64,000 nt of DNA from Polytrichum commune (taxonomy: Eukaryota; Streptophyta; Polytrichopsida; Polytrichales; Polytrichaceae): the NCBI GenBank assembly GCA_950295325.1, contig OX485807.1:27501666-27565665 (forward strand), given 5' to 3'. The notes below the pieces were generated by a model. That model saw only the letters and a program-made list of their open reading frames with translations, did no database searches and had not been told where the DNA came from. The position numbers and the translations under genes are program-made. Each line of letters starts with the position of its first letter. Position 1 is the first letter of the stretch. Positions 10,866-20,736 of the stretch are shown piece by piece.

Positions 10866-13800
10866 TTTGCTTAAAGCCAAGTGTTCACTCTAAGCTCATG
10901 AACCTTCACTTTATACACCTTGCAAATGCTTCTTTTTTTGTTATAAATATAATAAGAAAATATGGACGTTGAATCATGAAATATATCTTATATACACATG
11001 GAAAGCAAATGTAATTACCATGTGAATTGATTTTTCATGAGTATGGATGAATGGAACAAAGTAACCAGAGTTAAGGACGTGGAACACGTTTTTAACCCAT
11101 GGTAAACTTAGGGTTTGACAAAACTTACCATGGGTAAGATCTTCAATATAAACCCTCAAACCCCAAAAGAGGCTATTTTTTACCATTCACAGAAGAGCTT
11201 GGTGCGGTAACTTAGTGCACACTTACTGGGATACTAGATACGTGTGTTAAGTAAAGGATACTAGAGCTATTCACCAAGCGGAGTATTCTACTTGTGGTGA
11301 TACACTCATGGCTAAGGAACATGTTTGAACACCCATTTGACATTGTGCAATGAGTGTTATTATTTGAAGTACTATTATGCATTTGATGTAGTTTTATGTG
11401 TGCGACATGGATAACAACTGGGTTATGTTGTTATTTACCTCGTGTACGTAACTAATCCTCAAGTATTTGTTGGTTGGTTGCATGGGCACAGGTGACGCAG
11501 ACCCTTCACTTTCTCAATACAATGATGTATTGTGACTATGACATATTATGCATTTCCTTTGGTTAAGACTACTAGGCATATATCCTGGTATGTATTCCAT
11601 ATATATAGTAGATGGGTTACTTATATGTTGGAGCAATGCATGAAGATAGGTGATTAAATCTACCAAGGTATGGAATAGTCAGCCACAATTTGTTATTGGT
11701 ACTTATGAGCTATATATGAATACTGAAACCCTAAGTATAATGCAAATACGTATGAGGCACAGTATGACATACCGTAGCATGTTTATGTTGTTTACATACA
11801 ATTAGGCATGGATATAAACATTATGCATTATGCATTGTTAGCATTAAGGTACTATATAGGAAAGTTTTGGTTTGAAAGATTGAGTGTTAAGAGGGTTCCC
11901 ACCCACCCACCCTTGCAAAGCAATGAGGAAGATGTTGAAGGATTAGGCCTCTGAAAGGAGGAAGTTCAAGCTTTGCATAAAGCATTGAAAAGTTAGCTCT
12001 CTCTCCCTTTCTTGTTATTGTTCGATACCATGATTTTAAGTTTTATAAATATGAACCTTCAAATATTCACTTAGCAAAAGTCATCTTTACAAAAAGACGA
12101 CTACAAGCACATGATATCCTTAATATACATGTATGGAAAGTGATCATGCTTACCATACTAAAAAGGTAATAAGGTTATGAAGGAATAGGGTAATGTAACC
12201 ACAGTTACTGATGTAACTTACATCTTTAACTCATGGTTAAAATAGGGTTTAGAAGAACTTACCGCAGGTAAGAACTCCAATATAAACCCTTAACCCTAAA
12301 ATGAGCCTCTCTTTTACCATTCATACAAACGCAAGGTGAGGTAACTCTCGGAGTACTCACCAAAGGGGTAGATACATGAGGAAGGTGAAGGAAACTTGGG
12401 CTAATCACCAAGAGGAGTATTCTACTTGGGGTGACTCAATCATGGCTAAGGAACAGGTTTGAACATCCCATTTGTCATTTTGCAATGAGTGTTACATTTT
12501 GAAAATCTGCTATGCATTTGATGAAACATAAAGGCGTGTGACATGGATAACAACTGGGTCTTGCTGTTATTTACCTCGTGTACGTAACTAATCCTCAAAT
12601 GTTTGTTGGTTGGTTGCATGGGCACATGTGAGGTAGGCCCTTCACACTTACAATACGATGGTGTATTGGGATTATGACATTTTATGCATATCTTGTGGTT
12701 GAAGTTACTAGGAATGTTTCCCTTGTAAGCACTCCATATATAGAGCAGATGAGGTATACATACCCTAGGGTAAAAGCATGAGGATAATAGATTAAACTTG
12801 CAAGGTATGGGGTAGTCAAGAACAATGGTTTGGTATAGGATACAATTAGATGATAGAAACCCTAAGTATGGCATATACTCTTGCAAAGCAAAATAAGTTG
12901 TGGTACAACAAGTCTATACTATACAACATATTGTGTTAGACTTGAGGACAAACAACTATATCATGCAAAAATGATATTGTGTAAATCAGTAAGGAAATGC
13001 ATTAGTGGTAGAGAGAGTTATGTCAAAGTTCCCACCCACCCACCCTTGTATGGCAATAAGGAAGATTTTGAAGGATTTGGCCTCTGAAAAGAGGAAGTTC
13101 AAGCTTTGCAAAAAGTTTTGAAAAGTCAGCTCGCTCGTTCTTGATCAATGCCATGATATTAAAACTTTTGATTATAAACTTTCACATTAATCAACTAGCA
13201 ATTGTCTTCTTTATAAATAGATAACGATATGCTCAAAAGATCCTAAATATACAGACATGGAAAATGGTCATATTTTCCATACCAGATATGTAACAAGGAT
13301 GTAGACGAATGGAGCAAAATAACCATGGTTACAGCCATGACCCACATCTCTAACCCATGATAAGAATAGGATTTGGAAAAACTTACCATAAGTAAGAACT
13401 CCAATATAAACCCCTAACCCTAAAAGGAGCTTCCTTTTTTTTTTACCATTCATGCAAGCGTAAGATGGGGTGACTTTGTGCATACTCAATAGAATAGTAG
13501 ATACGTGTGGAAAGTGAGAGAAACTAGGGCTAATCACCAAGAGGAGTATTCTACTTGGAGTAACCCAATCATGGCCAAGGAACATGTTTGAACACCCATA
13601 TGTCATTTTGCAATGAGTGTTGTAATTTGAAATATTGCAATGCATTTGATGTTGTTTAAATGTGTGCGACATGGATAACAATTGGGTCCTGCTGTTATTT
13701 ACCTCGTGTACGTAACTAATCCTCAAAAGTTTGTTGGTCGGTTGCATGGGCATATGTGAGGCATGCTCTTCACACTTTCAATACAATGATGTATTATGAT

Positions 13801-14260
13801 TATGACATTTTATGCATATCGATTGGTTGAAGTTACTAGGAACATTTCCATTGTCAGTACTCCATTCATGTGGTGGATTAGATATATGTACTTTGTGGTG
13901 AAGCAAGAAGATAGGTGATTAAACTTCCAAGGTATGGGGCAATCAAACTCAAACATTTGTTGTTGGATACCATTTTATAGCAGAAACCCTAAGTAAGGTA
14001 CATATTCTTGCAAAGTAGGGTATAACACAAAATGTCCAGGTTGTACAACACATAGATAGGCATGATTGCAAACAACTCTATTATGCAAAATGTTATTGTG
14101 TTACCAAGTAGGAAGATGCAAAGGAAATAGAAAGAGTCTTGTGGAAATTCGCACTCACCCACCCTTGTATTGCAATGAAGAAGATGTTGAAGGATTTGGC
14201 CTCTGAAAAGAGGAAGTTCAAACTTTGTAAAAGTTTTGAAGAGTCAGCTCTCTCTCGTCA
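10835..14260 (+). repeat. Three tandem copies of a ~1.13-kb unit
   Basis: The phrase CGTGTACGTAACTAATCCTC occurs at 11441, 12577 and 13705, giving periods of 1136 and 1128 bp. Unit boundaries fall near 10,840, 12,000, 13,130 and 14,260. Each unit ends with a conserved block (for example 11,921-12,007 and 14,176-14,257) that reads GGCCTCTGAAAAGAGGAAGT in copies 2 and 3 and differs slightly in copy 1. The units have diverged by small indels and substitutions. They start after a CT microsatellite (about 10,835-10,862). No conserved long reading frame runs through all three. The best candidate peptide, starting MKKMLKDLASEKRKF at 14,175 in copy 3, is broken in copy 1. Confidence 0.85.
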
Positions 14261-14417
14261 ATCGTTCATCCAAGAGCAAACGAATTCTTGGAACTTGCCA
14301 CACATCCTCATTCATGGAGACAATACATCATCCATAAATCCCAAATTCCATCCATGTGCTCATCAGTTTTGTCCAAAAACCAACTTGAATATCTCCTCTA
14401 GTTGGTTAATTAGCTAG
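14139..14417 (+). CDS. Doubtful small frame at the end of tandem copy 3
   Basis: A 92-codon frame covers the conserved end of tandem unit 3. Residues from the internal MKKMLKDLASEKRKFKLCKS are also readable in copies 1 and 2, but copy 1 has a stop in the middle. I do not recognise a domain, and conservation at the DNA level may simply reflect the tandem duplication. Coding status is therefore doubtful. Confidence 0.12.
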   Translation: MWKFALTHPCIAMKKMLKDLASEKRKFKLCKSFEESALSRQSFIQEQTNSWNLPHILIHGDNTSSINPKFHPCAHQFCPKTNLNISSSWLIS

Positions 14418-14419
14418 TA

Positions 14420-15540
14420 TGTACACTGATATGTGCAATCATTTAGGTTGCCTTCATGAATAGGTTGCCACTTTACCCATGCAAACGAACATGGGTTGAA
14501 ATTTGATGACAAAACTAACAACTTTCTCACTATTGTAGTTGTACTGTAGCCACATTATAAAATGTAATCATTGAATTTTGTTATTGTGGCAATGGATATT
14601 CAAAATAGAGTGGAATGCCAATAGGTATGCTTGGAGCAACCTAATTACACATTACTTGTATAAAGGGGGGGGGGGGCACTTGGTTGCCAATTCATCTCAA
14701 GTGACTTGGACTAGACTAATTTGGGGTCTTCAACCCTCAACTTCCTAGAGCGTATTGTGGTTTCATTAGGTCATCTAAAAAGCAAGCTTACTGGAGCTTA
14801 ATTGTTAGTGTACCTAAAAGAAAAGTTGTTGCTAATGATTTTTTGATCACATCAATATGGTCGCGATATTTAATAAATTTGATGGTTTGCTTATAATCAA
14901 TTTAGAATCATGAAACTTCAAGAGATTGCAAGAAATATATGCAATAAAACTATAGTCCAAACTTTCAAGCTTGTGTCAAGAATAACTCTTGTGGTAAGGA
15001 AAAGAGTCCATAGAAAATTGACGATTTTCAATCAAAATAATACGCAACTACTACTATATATAGTGATGTATCAGAAAAGGAAACATTAGTTCATTCTCGA
15101 CTTTAAAACTTTCTTGTGAACCACCATCTTTTTGTATTGGAATGGGATCACCGCCATTGGCAAGACATTTTCATGAGGAACACAAGGATGCCTATTATGA
15201 CCTTCCTAGCACCTTCCGTTTGGATGATTTTGCCTTCAAAAACCATTCATAAGCCCAAAACAGGCCTCTTAGAAAGTTAAAGGTTAAAGCCAATTACAGA
15301 CGGCATACTATTTTGGGACTTTTAGGTTTGATGAATGAATGAGAGGTACATTTGTATGCGAGAATTCCCTCTCTCTCTCTCGGCCTTTGAACTTCGTCCA
15401 CAGCATATTAGGGGGAGGGCAAAAAGTGGACCCTCGAACCTTAGGAGACAAGTAAACTGAAGTGGACCAATCCCGAGATAGACACGTAGGCTTGCCATGT
15501 CAGCACAGTAGGGCACCACCCCTACTGATGAGTCATGTAC
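14420..15540. other. Intergenic DNA with dispersed repeats
   Basis: The segment 14,430-14,520 is similar to 49,149-49,225 (both contain a 'tgcaat..ttaggttgc' phrase followed by 'ccatgcaaa'). The segment 14,680-14,740 is similar to 52,250-52,305. A phrase near 15,335 (GAATGAGAGGTACA) is also present near 10,770, so related sequence flanks the tandem array on both sides. No gene recognised. Confidence 0.4.
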
Positions 15541-15549
15541 CTGCTGGCT

Positions 15550-15648
15550 GGTCAAAGCTTTGACTGAAGAAACCGAGTGAGAAGAAAAAAGGGTGCAAAA
15601 CCCTCCGAAGCCGGAGGTGAGAAAGATGGGCCCGCCGTGCCTTTGACT
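15550..15648 (+). promoter_or_regulatory. W-box cluster upstream of the VQ gene
   Basis: Three WRKY-type W-box cores lie within 100 bp. GGTCAA (15550-15555, a W-box on the minus strand) and TTGACT (15560-15565) face each other in the near-palindrome GGTCAAAGCTTTGACT. A third TTGACT is at 15643-15648. They sit about 1.1 kb upstream of the VQ start codon, just before a GC-richer stretch that looks like the start of the transcribed region. WRKY factors bind TTGAC[CT], and VQ proteins are WRKY partners, so feedback control is plausible but not shown. Confidence 0.45.
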
Positions 15649-16377
15649 CGATGATATTCTTCACTCGTCGATTGATGGTGTCGCAATTGTTGGTCGACCC
15701 ATACATAAGGAGGCCACTCTTCTCAATTCCTGATCACCCAACAAGTTTATATCACCCTCACCCTCAACCTCAACCTCCCGGAGCTACACCATCTGGAACA
15801 AACCGTATTCAATTATCATCACCATAACTGCCACTAAGTGAGTCGCAGCAAATCGCACCACCCTCCCCACGATTTGGCGGATTTCAATATATTGGTTACA
15901 TAGTGGGATGAATTGGGTCATGGGGATTTTGCAGGTTTAAGAAGAGAGGCCGTCTGTGATTTCTGTTTCGCGGTAGATTGGATGGGAGCGTGAGTTGTGA
16001 GAGAATTTGCACTTTTATTCGGGTCGCTCACTCGGATTCGGAGATTGCAATGATGATCGCATTGGTCGCAATCATGCTCGGCGCTTCTTGATGATGCCTG
16101 GGTTCAGATTTTTCAGGATTTGGTTTTAGTTCCTTCTATGGTCAGTGTGGCGAGGCAGGAGGAGGTATGAGTTGTTCACGGTCGGTGGGAGAAGATGAAT
16201 TATGAATTATCAACCTGTATAGTCTGCCCGGTGGCATACTGCGTTGGTTGAATAAGAATTCTGCAATTGCCTAATTACCCGAATTTGAAGATTGCGATGA
16301 CGGTGATGATGACGATGATGTTCACATTGGTGCCAGAAGTGTGGGCGCTAATTGCTAGTTGTGACTGTTAGCTGGTT

Positions 16378-16379
<2 letters not shown>

Positions 16380-16411
<32 letters not shown>
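16380..16411 (+). repeat. GA microsatellite in the VQ leader
   Basis: About 16 GA dinucleotides in a row, about 335 bp upstream of the VQ start codon. GAGA tracts are common in plant 5' leaders. A shorter GA tract lies at about 18,976-18,998 in the region ahead of the phospholipase gene. Confidence 0.85.
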
Positions 16412-16413
<2 letters not shown>

Positions 16414-16744
16414 CAGAAAAAATAAATTAGTAGGAGCACAGAATTGCAGCAGAAGTTTAGCGTCGGTTGTAAATTGCAATCTACCCATCATTCTTCATCT
16501 TCATTCCGGTTGGTTCATTCTTCTAACGGAACTTCATGGTGCAATCTTTCTTGCAGAACTCCTAAATATCCAAATCGGGCGGTTCTTCCTACTGCTGCTT
16601 GCGTTGAATCATATGGACTCTCCTTGTCATCGACACACATAACACAAGGGCTTATACTCAATTGCATCATCAATATCCACATCCACCTTTCTCAAGGTTT
16701 TGAAGTACTTGAAATCATCATCAAGATTTTGAAAGGAAGGAAGA

Positions 16745-17551
16745 ATGGTGAATGTGAAGGGCACATCCAACAGCCCAGCGTCCTCCAGAGGGAGCGGAGG
16801 AGGAATTCATGGCCCAGGAGCCAAACAGAACAAACGAAAGCGCGCTTCAAAACGCATTCCCACCACCGTGTTGGAAGCAAGCTGCTCAGATTTTCGGGAC
16901 ATGGTGCAGAAGTTGACAGGGATAATGCCATCCACGGTAGCAACTGCAAATTCGGTGAAAAACAGGTCAGGAATTGCACGGCCGCAACCCAACCGGGCCA
17001 CAAATACTCGCAAGCCAACCACAAGCTTCGAAGATCTTCTTCTTCAACAACAAGGGGATGATGACCATTCGGTCACACAGATTATCCAAAACCCATCCGC
17101 TGCCCGTCCGGCTGGCATGGTGCATCCTCCGCTGGCCACATCTGGTAACCTGTCGAATTCCGAGTTTTTTCATCGATTCTTGCAGAGCAATTTAGGGACG
17201 GAGGGTGACAAACGTTCTACCACGTCGAACAACAACAACCAGTTTGAGCGCTACGTGAATGCGTTGGCGCACAATGCAAGAATTCAGCAGCAACAGCAAG
17301 TGCGTAATTCGGATCCCGAGGTTTATGATGGTGGAATGTCATCCTCTTCTTCGGAGATGGCGGACAGACTCATCAAAGTGGGACAAATTCAACCCGCGAG
17401 TAAAAATTCCTTTGAGAAACTTGCATTGGACACTTCCAACACTTATTCGGCAGCTTTGGAAATGGCGCAATTCAGTTGGCGCGAGCAGGTTCCGTTCAAC
17501 CACATGGATTCTTGGTTCCAAGGTGACCAGGTGGCTGCAATGCGTGCTTGA
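16745..17551 (+). CDS. VQ-motif protein (WRKY-interacting regulator)
   Basis: A single-exon frame of 268 codons. Residues 50-59 read FRDMVQKLTG, an exact fit to the VQ core FxxxVQxLTG. It is preceded by the family's basic lead-in KRASKRIPTTVLEA (residues 33-46). A lysine/arginine-rich stretch at about 28-37 (KQNKRKRASK) is a likely nuclear localisation signal. The remainder is low-complexity, with Ser, Gln and Asn runs (for example QQQQQ near residue 183). VQ proteins are plant cofactors that bind WRKY transcription factors in stress and defence signalling. They are typically intronless and 100-300 residues long, as here. The ATG at 16745 is the start because the motif sits at the usual N-terminal distance. 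A W-box cluster upstream (15550-15648) suggests WRKY control. The exact subgroup is not assigned. Confidence 0.9.
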   Translation: MVNVKGTSNSPASSRGSGGGIHGPGAKQNKRKRASKRIPTTVLEASCSDFRDMVQKLTGIMPSTVATANSVKNRSGIARPQPNRATNTRKPTTSFEDLLLQQQGDDDHSVTQIIQNPSAARPAGMVHPPLATSGNLSNSEFFHRFLQSNLGTEGDKRSTTSNNNNQFERYVNALAHNARIQQQQQVRNSDPEVYDGGMSSSSSEMADRLIKVGQIQPASKNSFEKLALDTSNTYSAALEMAQFSWREQVPFNHMDSWFQGDQVAAMRA

Positions 17552-17667
17552 AAATAGTGGTCTCGGATGATGATATTTGTTCGGAAGTATGATGTAAATA
17601 GTGCGATATAGATTGTACAGAAATGCTGAGAGTAAGCCTGGTAGGTTTGGAGCTTGTCAAATCTCAC

Positions 17668-17702
17668 ACCCACCCACCCACCCACCCACACACACACACA
17701 CA
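17668..17702 (+). repeat. CCCA/CA microsatellite in the VQ 3' region
   Basis: A run of CCCA units followed by CA units begins about 115 bp after the VQ stop codon, probably in the 3' untranslated region. Confidence 0.8.
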
Positions 17703-17709
17703 AACACAT

Positions 17710-20700
17710 GTACGCAATTTTGATGTAAATGACATGAACTGAGTTATATGCTAAGATTGGCTCACATGGTCCGATGATGAAAATCTCCACTTATCTCTCA
17801 CATATTCAGATGGTTGCAAATTTGCTGCAGCGAATGGCCACTTGTTCTCTCATCTTCTCAACTAATTCCAAGCAAACCTCTATTTAAATATCCATGTATG
17901 TGCCATGTATTGATATCACCGTTTCAAATTCTCGATGCATCTGAAGTTATATATGGTAGCATATTAATATAACATCTTGTGTCTTGTATGCTGCATATTG
18001 ATATAGCATCTTGTTGCATATGCAATATGCTATATCAATATCCATTTGATGCGGTTTCTCCATGTAGAAAGTATGTCGCAATTTCGAAAACTCACTATGA
18101 GGTCCATAGTTGAAGCTGGGATTGCACAGTTGGCATTCGTCATCTTAAACCTTTGTATATTCTTCACTTGGGAGATTTTTCTTCTCACTATTGTGAAAAT
18201 CTGCAATGGTCGGTATTGGGTACGGCTTGTACAACTTCTCCATTCTGATGGATGACCCTGGACTCCAATCAGTGCAGACTTTCTACAGAATACTGTTTGG
18301 TAAATGACACGGTGCCCGAAATTACAGAAGGAAACTCCTAAACATGGCGGGATAAGTCAGTCAAACAAGTGGACTTTCAAGAGAAGCCTAACAACAAGCA
18401 ACGAAACTTTATTATTCTTTCTTCATATTCGGATTATGAAAGGATATAAGCTTATTAGAAGGCATCTTGGAGCTTGTTCAACTCTTCCTCCAACTTCCGA
18501 GTTCCAGGTTACGAAAAAGTACCTACCTACTCTCATGTTTTGGATTAATAATAAGTATCAGAAATCTGAGAATAAGCAGCATCTTGGAAAAGGGCATCTT
18601 CTATTATGCCGCAACTACATAACTTTAGTGGTGAGGTGCTGTGCGGCTATGGCATACTCCCCGCCATGCAGCCTAGGCTTCCACGGTACATAAGTAGCTT
18701 CACTTTTCCAGCTTTAGCAGACTGTCGAGTGGTGGAAGACGCAGTGCCTGCCATGTGGGCCGACACTTGTCTTGCCTTGTTTCTCCACATACCCTTTTCT
18801 TCACAATGATATCAGATTACACGGTGAGGAGATGATGGTGATGGTGAGGCTCAACTGCGGCCGTGCGCTTGATTACCCCATACAACTCTCATTGGAACAG
18901 AGTGGGGGCCATTGTCGGTCTCGGAGGAAGGTGTTTTGCAATCTGTGGGGGTAACTGACATATCGTGGCAATTGCAGAGAGAGAGAGAGAGAGAGAGCAC
19001 GTAGATCTGGTGGAGTGGGAGCTGGATTTGCTACGAAGCGGCTCGAAGAAGAAGCTTTCTGGTATGTGTACTACTCTTGGAAATGGACGATCTCTAGTTT
19101 CGAAGCTCTGATAAATGCGAGTTCTGTGGAGTTGTGTGAGAATTTGCATTTGGCGCTTGCTGTGTGTGTGCATGCGGTGGTCACTCTTTCTGTGCATCCG
19201 CCCCGGGTCTGCATTCGCTGGACGAAAAGAAAGAGAAGATGATGTGATTATGTGTAGATACAATATCTGTGGCAGGGGCGAGCTCGAGTAGTTTCTGAGC
19301 GTATCTCTTAACCTAGAGTCATGCATGCCATTCGTGACCATGGATTGAGACACACTCAAACACTTAAAAAAACTCCAAAATCTCACAAATTACGCCGTTG
19401 CATGTAGCCTGTCGGTGCCGTTAAACCTGGAGCGTAGTTTTCTGTGCTCAGAGGAGACGGGAGAGTTTTGAAGGAAGCTTAGGGTTCCACGATAATTCTA
19501 CAGTATGCACACAATCAAAGGTTGGGAAGTTTATGTCCATCCCTTTTAGCGTCAATTTGATGTTTCCGCAACTTTGAGTCAATACTCTGTTTCTCGCGAG
19601 CAGCATGCAATTGAATGGTGTGTGCGGGCAACTTTGGCCGGCTCCAGCTCTCATAGATTTTTCTCATGGCTCAAGACGCAGGCCAAATTTAGTGTCCATG
19701 CGCGAGAGACCAAGAGTAGAATTGAAGGCAGACATGAAGATGAACAGATTGAGAAGTTGAAAGAGGGTTTCCGGGGTAGGTAGAGAAGGAGGCTCATCCT
19801 CATTTCGTCTGGTGTTTCTTAACAGGATATCTGTTTCTCACGGTGTTGTTGTCTGGATGGCACCGTCGAATAGATACCCACTTTTTCTTTGTGGTGTGTA
19901 GAGTATTATAGTAGCAACTTCTTCCTTTTTAACGGATCCCACGAGTTTCTTGAAAATCTTCAAGGAACCCTATCTACATCGTCTCTTGAGTAATCTTTCG
20001 CCTTCTAGGTGTGTGAACGTTATTTTGGCAGGTGCATTGCACAATTATGTCGGTGAATCTTCCCTACTGAAATCTGTCCGATATCATAACGTTTCTCCCT
20101 TCTTCTCCTTCAATCTGAATACTCTTCTCTTTGTTACATGCTACTGGAAGTTTGAGCACCTCAAGAACATCGAGGGAACAATTCCTACTACTTAACAATG
20201 AGTGTTGTTATGTGGAATCTTTCTATAGATCACAAAAGCCCTCCTGCCTCTTCCGAGTCACGGTGTTGGAGTTTTGGTATGGAAGTTACAGAATGCACGA
20301 AGACGATAGCATTTCAAGCGAACTTGAATGAACCCAGAAAGAGGAATCACAGAATTTTAGTAGGAGCACAGAATTCATTAAAAGTTTAGCGCCGGTTGCC
20401 ATAATCTTCACTTTTATTTATTCATTCATTCATTTCATTCTGCTTCAGAGAATTTTTTTCCCCTGGTAAAGTCAGTCCAACGTAAAGCATGCTTTTCTCT
20501 TCTTCTCCTTCAATCTTGAAAAGCCCTCCCTTGTACTTTGGGTCAGAATTCTCCGAAGCTTCTCATCTCTGTGCTACACACTACTAAATGTTTTCAGCAC
20601 TTCAAGGACATAGACACAACAATAGTACCTAATCCTGAGTGTTTTGTTTTTCTACTTTTGACATATCCGAGAACAGGAAGCATTTGGAAGCCCTCCATCC

Positions 20701-20736
20701 AGCCTTACAAATCCAAAGCCCGAAAACACTTAAAAG
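17710..20736 (+). other. Region between VQ and PLA2 genes; long 5' region of PLA2
   Basis: No convincing protein frame. From about 18,680 on, base composition and short pyrimidine tracts resemble leader and intron sequence, and a GA tract lies at 18,976-18,998. A block at 20,358-20,398 (starting TAGTAGGAGCACAGAATT) repeats a block from the VQ leader at 16,428-16,469. The transcript leading into the phospholipase gene probably begins in here, but the transcription start and any leader intron cannot be placed. Confidence 0.4.

Noticed and set aside
12446-13753. Minus-strand frames of 146 and 161 codons in the tandem array
   Set aside because: Antisense to the conserved tandem blocks; similarity between them only reflects the DNA repeat, and unit 1 does not keep the frame.
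16444-17061. 205-codon plus frame overlapping the VQ gene
   Set aside because: Different frame from the VQ protein, low complexity, no domain; the VQ motif fixes the true frame.
19015-19783. Several 65-165-codon frames between VQ and PLA2
   Set aside because: No domain, no consistent splice partners; sequence looks like leader or intron.
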